From an uncultured Roseobacter sp. (lineage in GTDB: Bacteria; Pseudomonadota; Alphaproteobacteria; Rhodobacterales; Rhodobacteraceae): DNA of 64,000 nucleotides. Both the position numbers and the translations under genes were made by a program. The notes under the pieces are model-generated. The model was not told the DNA's origin and did no database searches. It was given only the letters and a program-made list of their open reading frames with translations. Numbering within the stretch: position 1 is the stretch's first letter; every line of letters starts with the position of its first letter. The stretch lies in NCBI RefSeq assembly GCF_947488185.1, contig NZ_CANKYM010000009.1:1-64000 (forward strand), in the 5' to 3' direction. Positions 8,580 through 16,855 of this stretch are shown piece after piece.

Positions 8580-9572
8580 ATGACACCTGATACTCTGGAT
8601 GCTGCTGGGTCTTTCAACAGGCTGAGCGATGTCTACCGGGACGCGGTTTCCCCCTTTATAGAGCCTGATCAGCCCTTTGCGCTGATGGACTTTCCGAACC
8701 ACAGCAACGTGGGCGACAGCGCGATCTGGGTTGGGGAGATGGCGTTTTTCGATGCCTATGTGCGCCGCCCGGCCTCTTTTGTGAACACCTATGCGGAAGA
8801 TCCGGCGGAGGTTGCAGAATATGTGCCCGAGGGGCCGGTGTTCATCCATGGGGGTGGTAATTTCGGGGACATCTGGCCCCAGCACCAGACCTTTCGATTG
8901 CGGGCCATGGAGGTTCTGAAGGGGCGGCCCCTGGTGCAGCTGCCGCAATCGGTACATTTCGACAATGAGAAGGGGCGGGATGAAACGGCCCGGGCCATCG
9001 CGGCCCATGGCCAAGTCACCCTGTTGGTGCGGGATCAGCCCAGCCTGGAATTTGCCCAGGCCCATTTTGACTGCGCGGTGCAGATGGCGCCGGATGCGGC
9101 GGTGAATATTCACCACCTGCCGGCAAACGACCCGGTGACCGACGTGATCAGTTTCATGCGGGGGGATCGGGAATCCGTCTGGGGGGATGCCATCACCTAC
9201 CTGGAAACCCTGGGTGAGATCACCGACTGGCCTGCCCCCGATGTCTGGACCATGCCCGACAGGATCCGGCAAAAGCTCTATGCACCTTTTGCCCGCCCCG
9301 CCATGGCGCATCGGGAGGCCATGTATCGCCGCCAGGCACAGATGCGGGTGCAGGCGGGAGTGGCGCATATGGCGCCGGCCCGCCAAATCGTGAGCGACCG
9401 GCTGCATGTGCATCTGATTGCCGCGCTGATGCGGCGCCCGCATGTGGTGCTCGACAATGTCTATGGCAAGATCGGCCGCCACATCGAGGCCTGGGGCGAC
9501 TTCGGCCTGGCCCGCCGGGTCGCAGATGTCGATACGTTGCGGGCGGTGATGTCCGAAAGGGCAGGGGGGTGA
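8580..9572 (+). CDS. Polysaccharide pyruvyl transferase family protein
   Basis: A 330-aa enzyme likely to transfer pyruvate from phosphoenolpyruvate onto a sugar of the repeat unit, forming an acidic ketal. Family features are DFPNHSNVGDSAIW (37-50), the glycine-rich VFIHGGGNFGDIWP (87-100), and a C-terminal SDRLHVHLIAALM segment containing the conserved R-L-H. It closes the first plus-strand operon, 22 bases after the flippase, and converges on the GT2 gene at 9587. A second pyruvyl transferase-like protein is encoded at 22249-23121, so two different positions may be pyruvylated. Confidence 0.9.
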   Translation: MTPDTLDAAGSFNRLSDVYRDAVSPFIEPDQPFALMDFPNHSNVGDSAIWVGEMAFFDAYVRRPASFVNTYAEDPAEVAEYVPEGPVFIHGGGNFGDIWPQHQTFRLRAMEVLKGRPLVQLPQSVHFDNEKGRDETARAIAAHGQVTLLVRDQPSLEFAQAHFDCAVQMAPDAAVNIHHLPANDPVTDVISFMRGDRESVWGDAITYLETLGEITDWPAPDVWTMPDRIRQKLYAPFARPAMAHREAMYRRQAQMRVQAGVAHMAPARQIVSDRLHVHLIAALMRRPHVVLDNVYGKIGRHIEAWGDFGLARRVADVDTLRAVMSERAGG

Positions 9573-9586
9573 GATGTGCCCCAGCG

Positions 9587-10336
9587 CTACTGCCGCTTCA
9601 GAAGACGGAAAATGCGGCGGGGTGCGTTGCGTAATTTGCGCTGTATCTTGGTGAGAGCCATTTTCGCCTTGAAAGGCCAGGGATCAAGGATGCGCGGCTT
9701 GTGGCCGTGAAACCAGCCGTAGACCTCGTCGCGGGTCACGTTCATGCCCTGGGCCGATTTGAAAGCATCGCCACTGCCGCCTCCAAAGTGATGCAGGTAG
9801 GTTTCATGTTCGAAAAAACCCTGCACCGAATGGCCTGCCGTTAGCAGGTTGCCCTGCAGTTTGGTCACCGACCACCACCATTGGTGCGACTCGTCCAGTT
9901 CCTCAGCCCGGTAAAGCGGTGCATCTATCAGCAGGCAGTAGCCATCCACCCGCAGCGGGTCTTGCTGCATTCCGAAAGCGGTGACCCCACTGGTATGGCG
10001 CGCCAGCAGCGTGCTCAGCCAGTCAGCCTGCCTGATCTCGATGTCGCTGTTGAGAAGACAGAAATGCGTGGCCTGGGAGGCTGCGGCGCGGGCTGCGATA
10101 TTGTTGCCTTCTGCAAAAAGCGTATTGCGCTCGGACAGGATAAGCGTGTCGATGTCCCCCGACGCCTCATAAGCCTTGACCAGTTCCACGGTTTCCGGGT
10201 CGGAAGCATTATCGACGACGACAAGCTCATAGGTCACGCCATCGGTTTTTGCGCGCAGCGTATCGATCGTGATGCGCACCAGATCGGGGGCGTTGTGGGT
10301 CAGCATCAGGATGCTGACGAAAGGCGGCTGCTGCAT
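9587..10336 (-). CDS. Family 2 glycosyltransferase
   Basis: A soluble 249-aa GT-A fold glycosyltransferase. The N-terminus (FVSILMLTHNAPDLVRI), the nucleotide-binding VVVDNASDPETVELV, and the acidic LLNSDIEIRQ, equivalent to the DXD motif, define family GT2. There is no membrane segment, so it acts at the cytoplasmic face. An AAGGA site lies about 10 bases before the ATG at 10336. It stands alone on the minus strand, converging with the pyruvyl transferase gene. Donor and acceptor unknown. Confidence 0.9.
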   Translation of the reverse strand: MQQPPFVSILMLTHNAPDLVRITIDTLRAKTDGVTYELVVVDNASDPETVELVKAYEASGDIDTLILSERNTLFAEGNNIAARAAASQATHFCLLNSDIEIRQADWLSTLLARHTSGVTAFGMQQDPLRVDGYCLLIDAPLYRAEELDESHQWWWSVTKLQGNLLTAGHSVQGFFEHETYLHHFGGGSGDAFKSAQGMNVTRDEVYGWFHGHKPRILDPWPFKAKMALTKIQRKLRNAPRRIFRLLKRQ

Positions 10337-10814
10337 GGGTCGACGTCCTTTTTATCCGCCCTTCTGGCCGGATAGATGCGTTAAAAGACCTGTGCAGTCA
10401 ACACGCATGTCCCGGGTCCAAAGTGTCCCTAATCCGTGGCTTCCGGGCGTGATATTCATGAAACATGCCACGATTTCGATGCGTTGATCCGCGCGCAGGC
10501 GCAAGCGGGCATTCCGCCCGGCGATGCAGAGGATCCCGGTTGAGGCCGCACCGTAAATTGTCACTGTCGACCGGGGCGTATCTCCTGCAGGATCTGCAGG
10601 GCGGCGTGGTGGTCGAGAAAGAGTTCTTCAGATGCCGGACCTCCACACAATTCTTTTAAGGGGGCATTGCGATATCCTTGGTCTGATATCGCATATTTCA
10701 ATGATTAGACTCTTGAACTAGGGTCGCTTTACTGCACTGGATCGAATTTGATAATGAGTGCTGAATTCGTGCAATACTCTGCCGGACAGGCGCGTTGAGT
10801 GAGTGATATCTGAA
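10337..10814. other. Divergent intergenic region, no supported gene
   Basis: These 478 bases separate the GT2 gene (minus) from an acyltransferase gene (plus). Short frames on both strands, the best at 10352-10564 on the minus strand (70 codons from a GTG), lack a ribosome site and recognisable motifs. The left half has codon-like GC content and may be a decayed remnant, but I cannot show that. Promoters for both flanking genes should lie here; none is clear. Confidence 0.4.
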
Positions 10815-11873
10815 ATGTCTGCGCCTTCTCCCCGACCCAAGCTGACATATATCGAGACGTTGCGCGGGGCTGCCTGTTTCGGGCTGGTGATGTATCACGT
10901 GGTCGGGCCGCACCCGCAGGCGGGTATGGAACTGCCGTCAGGGCATTATCTCTTCTTGTCGATGCTCCTGTTTGTCGATTTCCGGATGCCGCTGTTCAGC
11001 TTTATCTCGGGGTATATCTTCCGGGCGCATGTCGACAGTATCGCGCAATTTTCAAATGCCGTGGTGCGCAAATTCCGCCGATTGATGGTGCCGATGATAT
11101 CTGTCGGCACCGTGTATTGGCTGGTGCATTTGTCTATGGGGCGGTCGGTCCCGCCCTATGTCGAGCTGTTCTATCTGCCCTATACCTATCTGTGGTTTCT
11201 GCCCGCGACCTTCCTGATCATGACGCTGTTTTACGGCTTCAACCTGATCTCCGGGAACAGGGCGTTGCTGATTGCGGGGGCTGTCATCGTGCTGGCGGGC
11301 GGGTTCTGGGTGGCGCGGGTCATCTGGACGCCCAACCTGTTTGCCAGCCTGAACGCGCTCTATATCGCGCCCTATTTCATGTGCGGCTACCTGTGGGCCA
11401 ATCAGACACACATGCAGGCGCTGGTGGACAGGGCGTATCTCGTCAAACGGGTCAGGAGGGGGCTGTGCGTACTGCTGGTCGGGCTGTTACTGGTGAAACT
11501 GGCCAGCATCCTGAACGTCTTTGAACCGAGTTTTCACCAGCAGCGTTTGCTGCGGTTGTTCATTGGCCTGTCGGGATGTTCACTGCTGCTTTTGGTGCGT
11601 CCGGAGATTTCGTTCCTGGCCCGTATCGGCCAGCATTCCTATGCCATCTTCCTTTTTCACGTGTTTTTCACCGGCGGGTTTCTGGAGGTTGTGCATCGGT
11701 TCTGGCCCACAGCCCCCGATTTACCGGTTTTTGCAGCAGGGGTCGCGGTAGGCCTGATCGGCCCAATCCTGACCTCGGCGCTGATCCTGAGGCTGCCGAT
11801 TGCACCGCTGCTGTTCCTCGGGATCAGGATGAAAAAGAAAACCCCGCCTGTATCGCAAGGAAGGGTGTCCTGA
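10815..11873 (+). CDS. Acyltransferase 3 family membrane protein
   Basis: A 352-aa integral membrane O-acyltransferase (acyltransferase-3, OafA/NodX/ExoZ type) with about ten transmembrane helices. It should add acetyl, succinyl or a similar group to EPS sugars. The first helix carries the conserved arginine and histidine (ETLRGAACFGLVMYHVVG; R17, H28). There is no extra domain, unlike the two SGNH-bearing relatives at 14828 and 16856. I chose ATG 10815 over the in-frame GTG at 10803. The 3' end faces the exosortase gene, 32 bases away. Confidence 0.88.
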   Translation: MSAPSPRPKLTYIETLRGAACFGLVMYHVVGPHPQAGMELPSGHYLFLSMLLFVDFRMPLFSFISGYIFRAHVDSIAQFSNAVVRKFRRLMVPMISVGTVYWLVHLSMGRSVPPYVELFYLPYTYLWFLPATFLIMTLFYGFNLISGNRALLIAGAVIVLAGGFWVARVIWTPNLFASLNALYIAPYFMCGYLWANQTHMQALVDRAYLVKRVRRGLCVLLVGLLLVKLASILNVFEPSFHQQRLLRLFIGLSGCSLLLLVRPEISFLARIGQHSYAIFLFHVFFTGGFLEVVHRFWPTAPDLPVFAAGVAVGLIGPILTSALILRLPIAPLLFLGIRMKKKTPPVSQGRVS

Positions 11874-11905
11874 AGCGGGCCGCGCCCGGATGCGGGACGG
11901 ATGGA

Positions 11906-13510
11906 TCAGTCGACCGGGATAAATCTCGGCAGCGCACCCTGCATTTCCCGCAGCATGTCCTGCAGGCGCCCTTCGGCGCTTTCATTGCTTTCGCCGGGTG
12001 TGATCAATGTGGTCAGGCGCACCAGCGCCCCATCTGTCCGGCCCGTGGTGATCCCATCCACCATCAGCCAGTATTTGGCTGCGAAGTCCCATGCGATGCG
12101 GCGGTCGCGCTGCTGGAACCAGTAGTAGACCATCATACGTGTTTCACCCTTTTGGATGATGGCACGGTTGAGGCGGAAAGGCGTGTCGCTTCCCATGATC
12201 TCGGTCACGTCGGACCGTTCCAGCCAGGCAATTTCCCAGCCCGCGCCGGGCAGGCAGACTTCGGGAGAGTGCACGCCGCCATTGCTCTGGTCATCGTACC
12301 AGGCCATGAACAGATTTACGTTCTGTTGTTCGCCAGCCTTGGTGAAGGTGACCTGATGATAATCATCAGCGCCCAGGTTGATTTCGATTGCCTTGGTCAG
12401 AAAGGCGCGTGTGCCTTTCTGTTTCCAGTCGCCCAGGGTGCGCGGGAACAATGCAAAACTGTCGCGTTCCGGCGCGCTGTTGCCCCGTTCGGGCAGCGCC
12501 TGCAGACCTGCGGCAGCGATGACGCCGCAGAGCGCTGCGACGATCAGGGCCTTGGAGGGCATGACATACTGCAACCGCATGGCCTGTGTGCCCAGGCCGT
12601 CGGTGTCGAGATCCAGTGCTTCGACCAGAGACATCCGGTCCCGCCGCAGGAACAGCATCAGCCAGGCCAGGAAAAAGAGCAGAAGGATGCAGGCGAGGAA
12701 GATCACCCAGCCCTCAAAGAAATGCGTGAACCCTTCGAGCCATTCGATGCCGTAATACTGCACGATGACGCCTGCGACCGCGATGCGCACCGAATTCATC
12801 AGGATTGCGATCGGCACCGCGGAAATCAGCAGTACCGCCTTGTGCCACATCGGCCCGCGGTAGAGCACGGCGAAGATGTAGGAGAAGCTGAGGATGGGGA
12901 ACATGTAGCGCAGGCCCGAGCAGGCCTCGGCCACGTGTAGTTTGAGCACACCCAGGTCAATGATGTTGCCATCCAGGAAAACCGGGATCGACAGCAATCT
13001 CAGGAACCACACGCCCATTTCCGACGAGATGAACTGGAGCGATGTGGTGGTCTTGTAATAGATCGTATCGGGCAGGGGCAGCATGTAGACCAGGTGCAGC
13101 ACCGGTGGCCAGAAGAGCTTGCCGGTCTGCCAGCCCCAGCTGACCAGCAGCACGCCCCCGATCCACAGGATCAGGGCATAGGCAACGATGTCATGGATGT
13201 TGGACAGGATGCCCAACAGACCGAAAAGCAAGGAAAAAACGATCAACAGGACACCAGGCCAGCGGTCGTTCTTGGGACCGGGCTGGAAAGGGATTTCCTT
13301 GAGCTGGCGCAGAAAGAGCAGCGCCGAGAGGACAGGGATAAGGGGTCCGTGGCTGTATTCGGGTAATTGCCATGCAGTCAGCAGTGCATTGATGCCATCG
13401 GCGAAAAAGACGCCTGCACCAAGCAGCGCAATCAAGAGCCAGAACATGCCCCCGTTGAGCAGTTTGCCTAAGTCTGTGCGACCTTGAAAATCTGTACTGG
13501 AAAGAGACAT
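11906..13510 (-). CDS. xrtD: Exosortase XrtD with fused EpsI domain
   Basis: A 534-aa inner-membrane transpeptidase of the exosortase type, predicted to cleave and re-anchor proteins with a VPLPA-CTERM tail. About eight transmembrane helices hold the catalytic set: Cys197 in AEACSGLR, Arg242 in NSVRIA and His263 in FTHFFEGW. From about residue 320 an EpsI-like (DUF3485) domain follows, with the typical NGGVHSPEVCLPGAGW at 410-425. This fusion and the presence of a VPLPA-tailed protein at 60449-61036 fit XrtD, the VPLPA-specific class. It is monocistronic on the minus strand between EPS genes. A second likely substrate is at 20177-20884. Confidence 0.93.
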   Translation of the reverse strand: MSLSSTDFQGRTDLGKLLNGGMFWLLIALLGAGVFFADGINALLTAWQLPEYSHGPLIPVLSALLFLRQLKEIPFQPGPKNDRWPGVLLIVFSLLFGLLGILSNIHDIVAYALILWIGGVLLVSWGWQTGKLFWPPVLHLVYMLPLPDTIYYKTTTSLQFISSEMGVWFLRLLSIPVFLDGNIIDLGVLKLHVAEACSGLRYMFPILSFSYIFAVLYRGPMWHKAVLLISAVPIAILMNSVRIAVAGVIVQYYGIEWLEGFTHFFEGWVIFLACILLLFFLAWLMLFLRRDRMSLVEALDLDTDGLGTQAMRLQYVMPSKALIVAALCGVIAAAGLQALPERGNSAPERDSFALFPRTLGDWKQKGTRAFLTKAIEINLGADDYHQVTFTKAGEQQNVNLFMAWYDDQSNGGVHSPEVCLPGAGWEIAWLERSDVTEIMGSDTPFRLNRAIIQKGETRMMVYYWFQQRDRRIAWDFAAKYWLMVDGITTGRTDGALVRLTTLITPGESNESAEGRLQDMLREMQGALPRFIPVD

Positions 13511-13765
13511 GCTGAAACTCGGAAATGACTAATGGACAACTGATAGCAAAAATCTTGTCGCAGGGGATAGCAGATAGATCAGTTATAACGAAATCTTTAT
13601 TCACTTTATGACACGGAAATCGTGGTTTTGCAGAAACAATATGCGGCCGCTCAGAAATTCGTTTCCATCGCTGGGGGGACATCAGGCTCTGATCTTGAAG
13701 AAGCCGTCTGATTGTCGCACAAGAATTCAGGCGTCCCTGCGCGCCAACCCTCAAGGAGCCCGCTT

Positions 13766-14740
13766 GTGTCGTCCAAACGCTATGTCGTGATTTCCCCGTG
13801 CCGCAACGAGGCGGAGTACATGCGCCGTACGCTCGACAGCATGGTCGCCCAGACGGCTCAACCTGGTCTCTGGGTCATCGTTGATGACGGCTCTACCGAT
13901 GAGACGCCCGCGATCCTTGCGGAGTATGCGGCAGCCCATGACTGGATCCGCGTCGTGCAAAAGCCGGACCGCGGGCACCGTGCGGTGGGTCCGGGCGTCA
14001 TTGAGGCCTTTTATGCTGGGTTAGACACTGTTTCGCTCGATGATTTCTCATATCTGTGCAAGCTCGATCTCGATCTCGACCTGCCGCCCCGGTACTTCGA
14101 GATTCTGATCGGCCGGATGGAAGAGACCCCCCGGATCGGGACGTGTTCGGGCAAGGCCTACTTCCGCAATGCCGCCGGTGAGCTGGTCAGCGAGCAGATT
14201 GGGGATGAGATGTCCCTGGGCATGACGAAACTCTATTCGGTCGCCTGTTTCCGGCAAATCGGGGGCTTTGTGCGCGAGGTGATGTGGGATGGCATTGATT
14301 GCCACAAGGCGCGGCAGATGGGGTGGGCCCCGGTCAGCTGGGACGATCCTGACCTGCGGTTCGAACACCTGCGGCCCATGGGATCCAGTCAGCAGAGTAT
14401 CTTCACCGGCAGGCGGCGGCACGGGTTCGGGCAGTACTACATGGGCACGCATCCGTTGTTCATGCTGGCTTCGGCACTCAACAAGGCCCGTCAGCGCCCC
14501 TTTGTCCTGGGGGGGCTGGCCATGCTGGTGGGATACTTCGGCGCCTGGATGCGCGGTGCAGAACGCCATGGGGATCAGGACCTGATTGCCTTTATCAGAG
14601 CCTATCAGCGCCGGGCTCTTGTGGTCGGTAAGGCCCGGGCCGTGGCCGAGATCGAGGCGGCGCGGCGTGACGTGTCCCACAGGGCGGGAGAGGCGTCACA
14701 GAGTGAACTTCACCAGCTTGAAAAGCCGGAAGGATCGTGA
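13766..14740 (+). CDS. Family 2 glycosyltransferase
   Basis: A 324-aa GT2 enzyme with the N-terminal core YVVISPCRNEAEYMRRTLDS and the nucleotide-binding VDDGSTDET. LCKLDLDLDLPPRYF supplies the acidic metal-binding residues. The start is GTG at 13766 because a strong AAGGAG lies 7 bases upstream; the frame is open to 13712 but without a ribosome site. It leads a plus-strand run with two acyltransferases (14828 and 16856). Probably cytoplasmic, adding one sugar of the repeat; specificity unknown. Confidence 0.9.
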   Translation: MSSKRYVVISPCRNEAEYMRRTLDSMVAQTAQPGLWVIVDDGSTDETPAILAEYAAAHDWIRVVQKPDRGHRAVGPGVIEAFYAGLDTVSLDDFSYLCKLDLDLDLPPRYFEILIGRMEETPRIGTCSGKAYFRNAAGELVSEQIGDEMSLGMTKLYSVACFRQIGGFVREVMWDGIDCHKARQMGWAPVSWDDPDLRFEHLRPMGSSQQSIFTGRRRHGFGQYYMGTHPLFMLASALNKARQRPFVLGGLAMLVGYFGAWMRGAERHGDQDLIAFIRAYQRRALVVGKARAVAEIEAARRDVSHRAGEASQSELHQLEKPEGS

Positions 14741-14827
14741 AAAGGCGCAGACCATCATGTGTCCGCCCTCTTGCCAAAGGCTGTTCCAACCGGCGATGAC
14801 ACGCCCCGGTACCGCCCAAGATCAAAG

Positions 14828-16828
14828 ATGAGTACAGTCCGCGTGCAACAGACCTCCCCCTCACATGGTTACAGGCCGGAAATCGATGGCTTGCGTACGA
14901 TCGCCGTCGTGCCGGTTGTGTTATATCACGCCGGGGTCTCCTGGATGTCCGGTGGATTTGTCGGTGTGGATGTTTTCTTTGTCATCTCCGGCTTTCTGAT
15001 CACGGGTATCCTATTCCAGGATATCCAGCGCGACCGGTTTTCCCTGCTGACTTTTTACGAGCGCCGGATCCGGCGCATCTTCCCTGCCTTGTTCACCGTT
15101 TTCGCGGTCTCAATGGTGTTGGCATCCGGGTTGTTGCTATGGGATGAGTTCAACGAATTCGCGCGCAGCCTGTTTTTTTCAACCTTCTTTCTGGCCAATC
15201 ACTACTTCATGGGAGACACGGGCTATTTTGCCGGTGCTGCCGAAGTCAAACCATTGCTGCACATGTGGTCGCTGGCAGTGGAAGAGCAGTTCTACATCGT
15301 CTTTCCCGTCTATCTTCTGATCGTCGCCAAGTACCGGCAGAGTTGGCTGCTGCCGCTGACGGCGCTGCTGTTGGTTCTGTCCCTGGTGTTCTGTATCATC
15401 CTGACCGGACTTAACCCCGATACCGCCTTCTACATTGCCCCCACCCGCGCCTGGGAGCTTCTTGCGGGGGCCTTGCTGGCGATCCTGCCACGTCGGTTCT
15501 TTGCAACCGGGCTGGCTGCGCAGATCATCGGCGCACTGGGGCTTGGGGCCATCTTCTACGCGATCCTGAATTTTGATCATGGCACCGTGTTTCCGGGCAG
15601 TGCAGCCATTGTGCCGGTGCTGGGAACGGTGGCGATCATCTACAGCTCGACCCGGCAGGTCACCGCCGTTGGGGCGTTTCTTTCGCTGGCGCCGATGCGG
15701 TTTGTCGGGCTCATTTCCTATTCGCTGTACCTGTGGCACTGGCCGTTGATCGTGTTCTACCGGTTCTGGCGGCTTGAGGAGCCTGAGCCGGTAGAGATGT
15801 ATGGGATCGTCTTGCTATCGGTCGTCATGGCGACGCTGAGCTGGCATTTCGTCGAGCGGCCTTTCCGGACCCGGTCCCTGTTGGCGACCCGGAAATCGAC
15901 CCTGACCTTCGGGGTGGTGCTCATGATGGTTTTCGGCGCTGTTGCCCTGGTGGTCGATCTGAAAGACGGGTTCATCAACCGTTATCCACCGGCGGTCAAT
16001 GCGGCGCTGTCGCTGCGCCACGACAGTTGGCGGCGGGACAATTGCAGCACGCTTGGCGGAGAAGGCCGTGCCGCCCATCAGGTCTGTACCTTTGGCCCCG
16101 GCGCGCCTGACTTCGCCGTTTGGGGAGATTCGCACGCCGGGGCGCTTTTGCCGGCCTTTGTCACGGCAGCAGAGCAGGTATCGCGCGCCGGGGCCTCTGT
16201 CGGCAACAGCGGGTGCCTGCCCTTTGTCGGTGTCCAGCGCCGCAACCCGGAATTTGCCAATTGCGCCGAAGGCAACCAGCTGTTCTTAGAATATATCCGC
16301 GACACGCCGACCATCGAACAGGTGTTCCTGGTGTCACGCTGGGGCATCTACGCGCAGGGCAGGCGGTTGGGGAATTCCACCAGCGCGCCTGTTACGCTGT
16401 GGGATGCGGAGCAGCCTGCGGAGGCAGCAGGCAACCATCCGGTGTTCGAACGGGGCCTGGTCCGCACGATCGAGGCGTTACAGGCCGCTGGCAAACGTGT
16501 GATCCTGGTGTCGCAGGTGCCTGACAGCCCCTTTGATGTCCCCAGCACGGTGGCCCGTGCGCTGTGGCTGGACAGGCCGTTGCCCTCCGGGCCGCTGCGT
16601 GCGGAGGTGGCCCATTACGAGGCCTTTGTGCGGGATCGATTTGTGCAGGCCGAGCAGGATTCCGATGTACGGTTGATGCGGCTGGGCGACATCTTCTGCC
16701 CGGGCGAGCGCTGTGTCGTCTGGGCAGAGGGTGTGCCCTTCTACCGTGATGGGAACCACCTGACGATTGCCAGAGCCCGAAGCCTTGCCCCCGTGATCAG
16801 ACCCTATCTGGTGGGGGCCGGGGAATGA
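14828..16828 (+). CDS. OafA-like acyltransferase with C-terminal SGNH domain
   Basis: A 666-aa two-domain O-acyltransferase. The N-terminal acyltransferase-3 membrane domain (about residues 15-390) opens with YRPEIDGLRTIAVVPVVLYH (R23, H34) and GFVGVDVFFVISGFLI. The C-terminal periplasmic SGNH hydrolase-like domain has GDSH in FAVWGDSHAGALLP and the distal Asp/His pair in YRDGNHLT. In OafA/OatA-type proteins the membrane part brings the acyl group across and the SGNH part attaches it to the glycan. The start is ATG 14828; earlier in-frame starts to 14759 have no supporting ribosome site. Followed 27 bases later by a paralogous gene. Confidence 0.92.
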   Translation: MSTVRVQQTSPSHGYRPEIDGLRTIAVVPVVLYHAGVSWMSGGFVGVDVFFVISGFLITGILFQDIQRDRFSLLTFYERRIRRIFPALFTVFAVSMVLASGLLLWDEFNEFARSLFFSTFFLANHYFMGDTGYFAGAAEVKPLLHMWSLAVEEQFYIVFPVYLLIVAKYRQSWLLPLTALLLVLSLVFCIILTGLNPDTAFYIAPTRAWELLAGALLAILPRRFFATGLAAQIIGALGLGAIFYAILNFDHGTVFPGSAAIVPVLGTVAIIYSSTRQVTAVGAFLSLAPMRFVGLISYSLYLWHWPLIVFYRFWRLEEPEPVEMYGIVLLSVVMATLSWHFVERPFRTRSLLATRKSTLTFGVVLMMVFGAVALVVDLKDGFINRYPPAVNAALSLRHDSWRRDNCSTLGGEGRAAHQVCTFGPGAPDFAVWGDSHAGALLPAFVTAAEQVSRAGASVGNSGCLPFVGVQRRNPEFANCAEGNQLFLEYIRDTPTIEQVFLVSRWGIYAQGRRLGNSTSAPVTLWDAEQPAEAAGNHPVFERGLVRTIEALQAAGKRVILVSQVPDSPFDVPSTVARALWLDRPLPSGPLRAEVAHYEAFVRDRFVQAEQDSDVRLMRLGDIFCPGERCVVWAEGVPFYRDGNHLTIARARSLAPVIRPYLVGAGE

Positions 16829-16855
16829 GACCGCCGTCATCCGGACACCGAGGCC

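Noticed and set aside
10352..10564. A 70-codon minus-strand frame between the GT2 and acyltransferase genes
   Set aside because: It starts at GTG with no ribosome site and resembles nothing I know; possibly a remnant but not supportable as a gene.
11576..12940. A 454-codon open frame on the plus strand
   Set aside because: It is antisense to the exosortase gene, whose catalytic residues and family length are clear.
13712..13765. Longer N-terminus for the GT2 gene at 13766
   Set aside because: No ribosome site upstream of 13712, while the GTG at 13766 has AAGGAG at ideal spacing and the protein family begins there.
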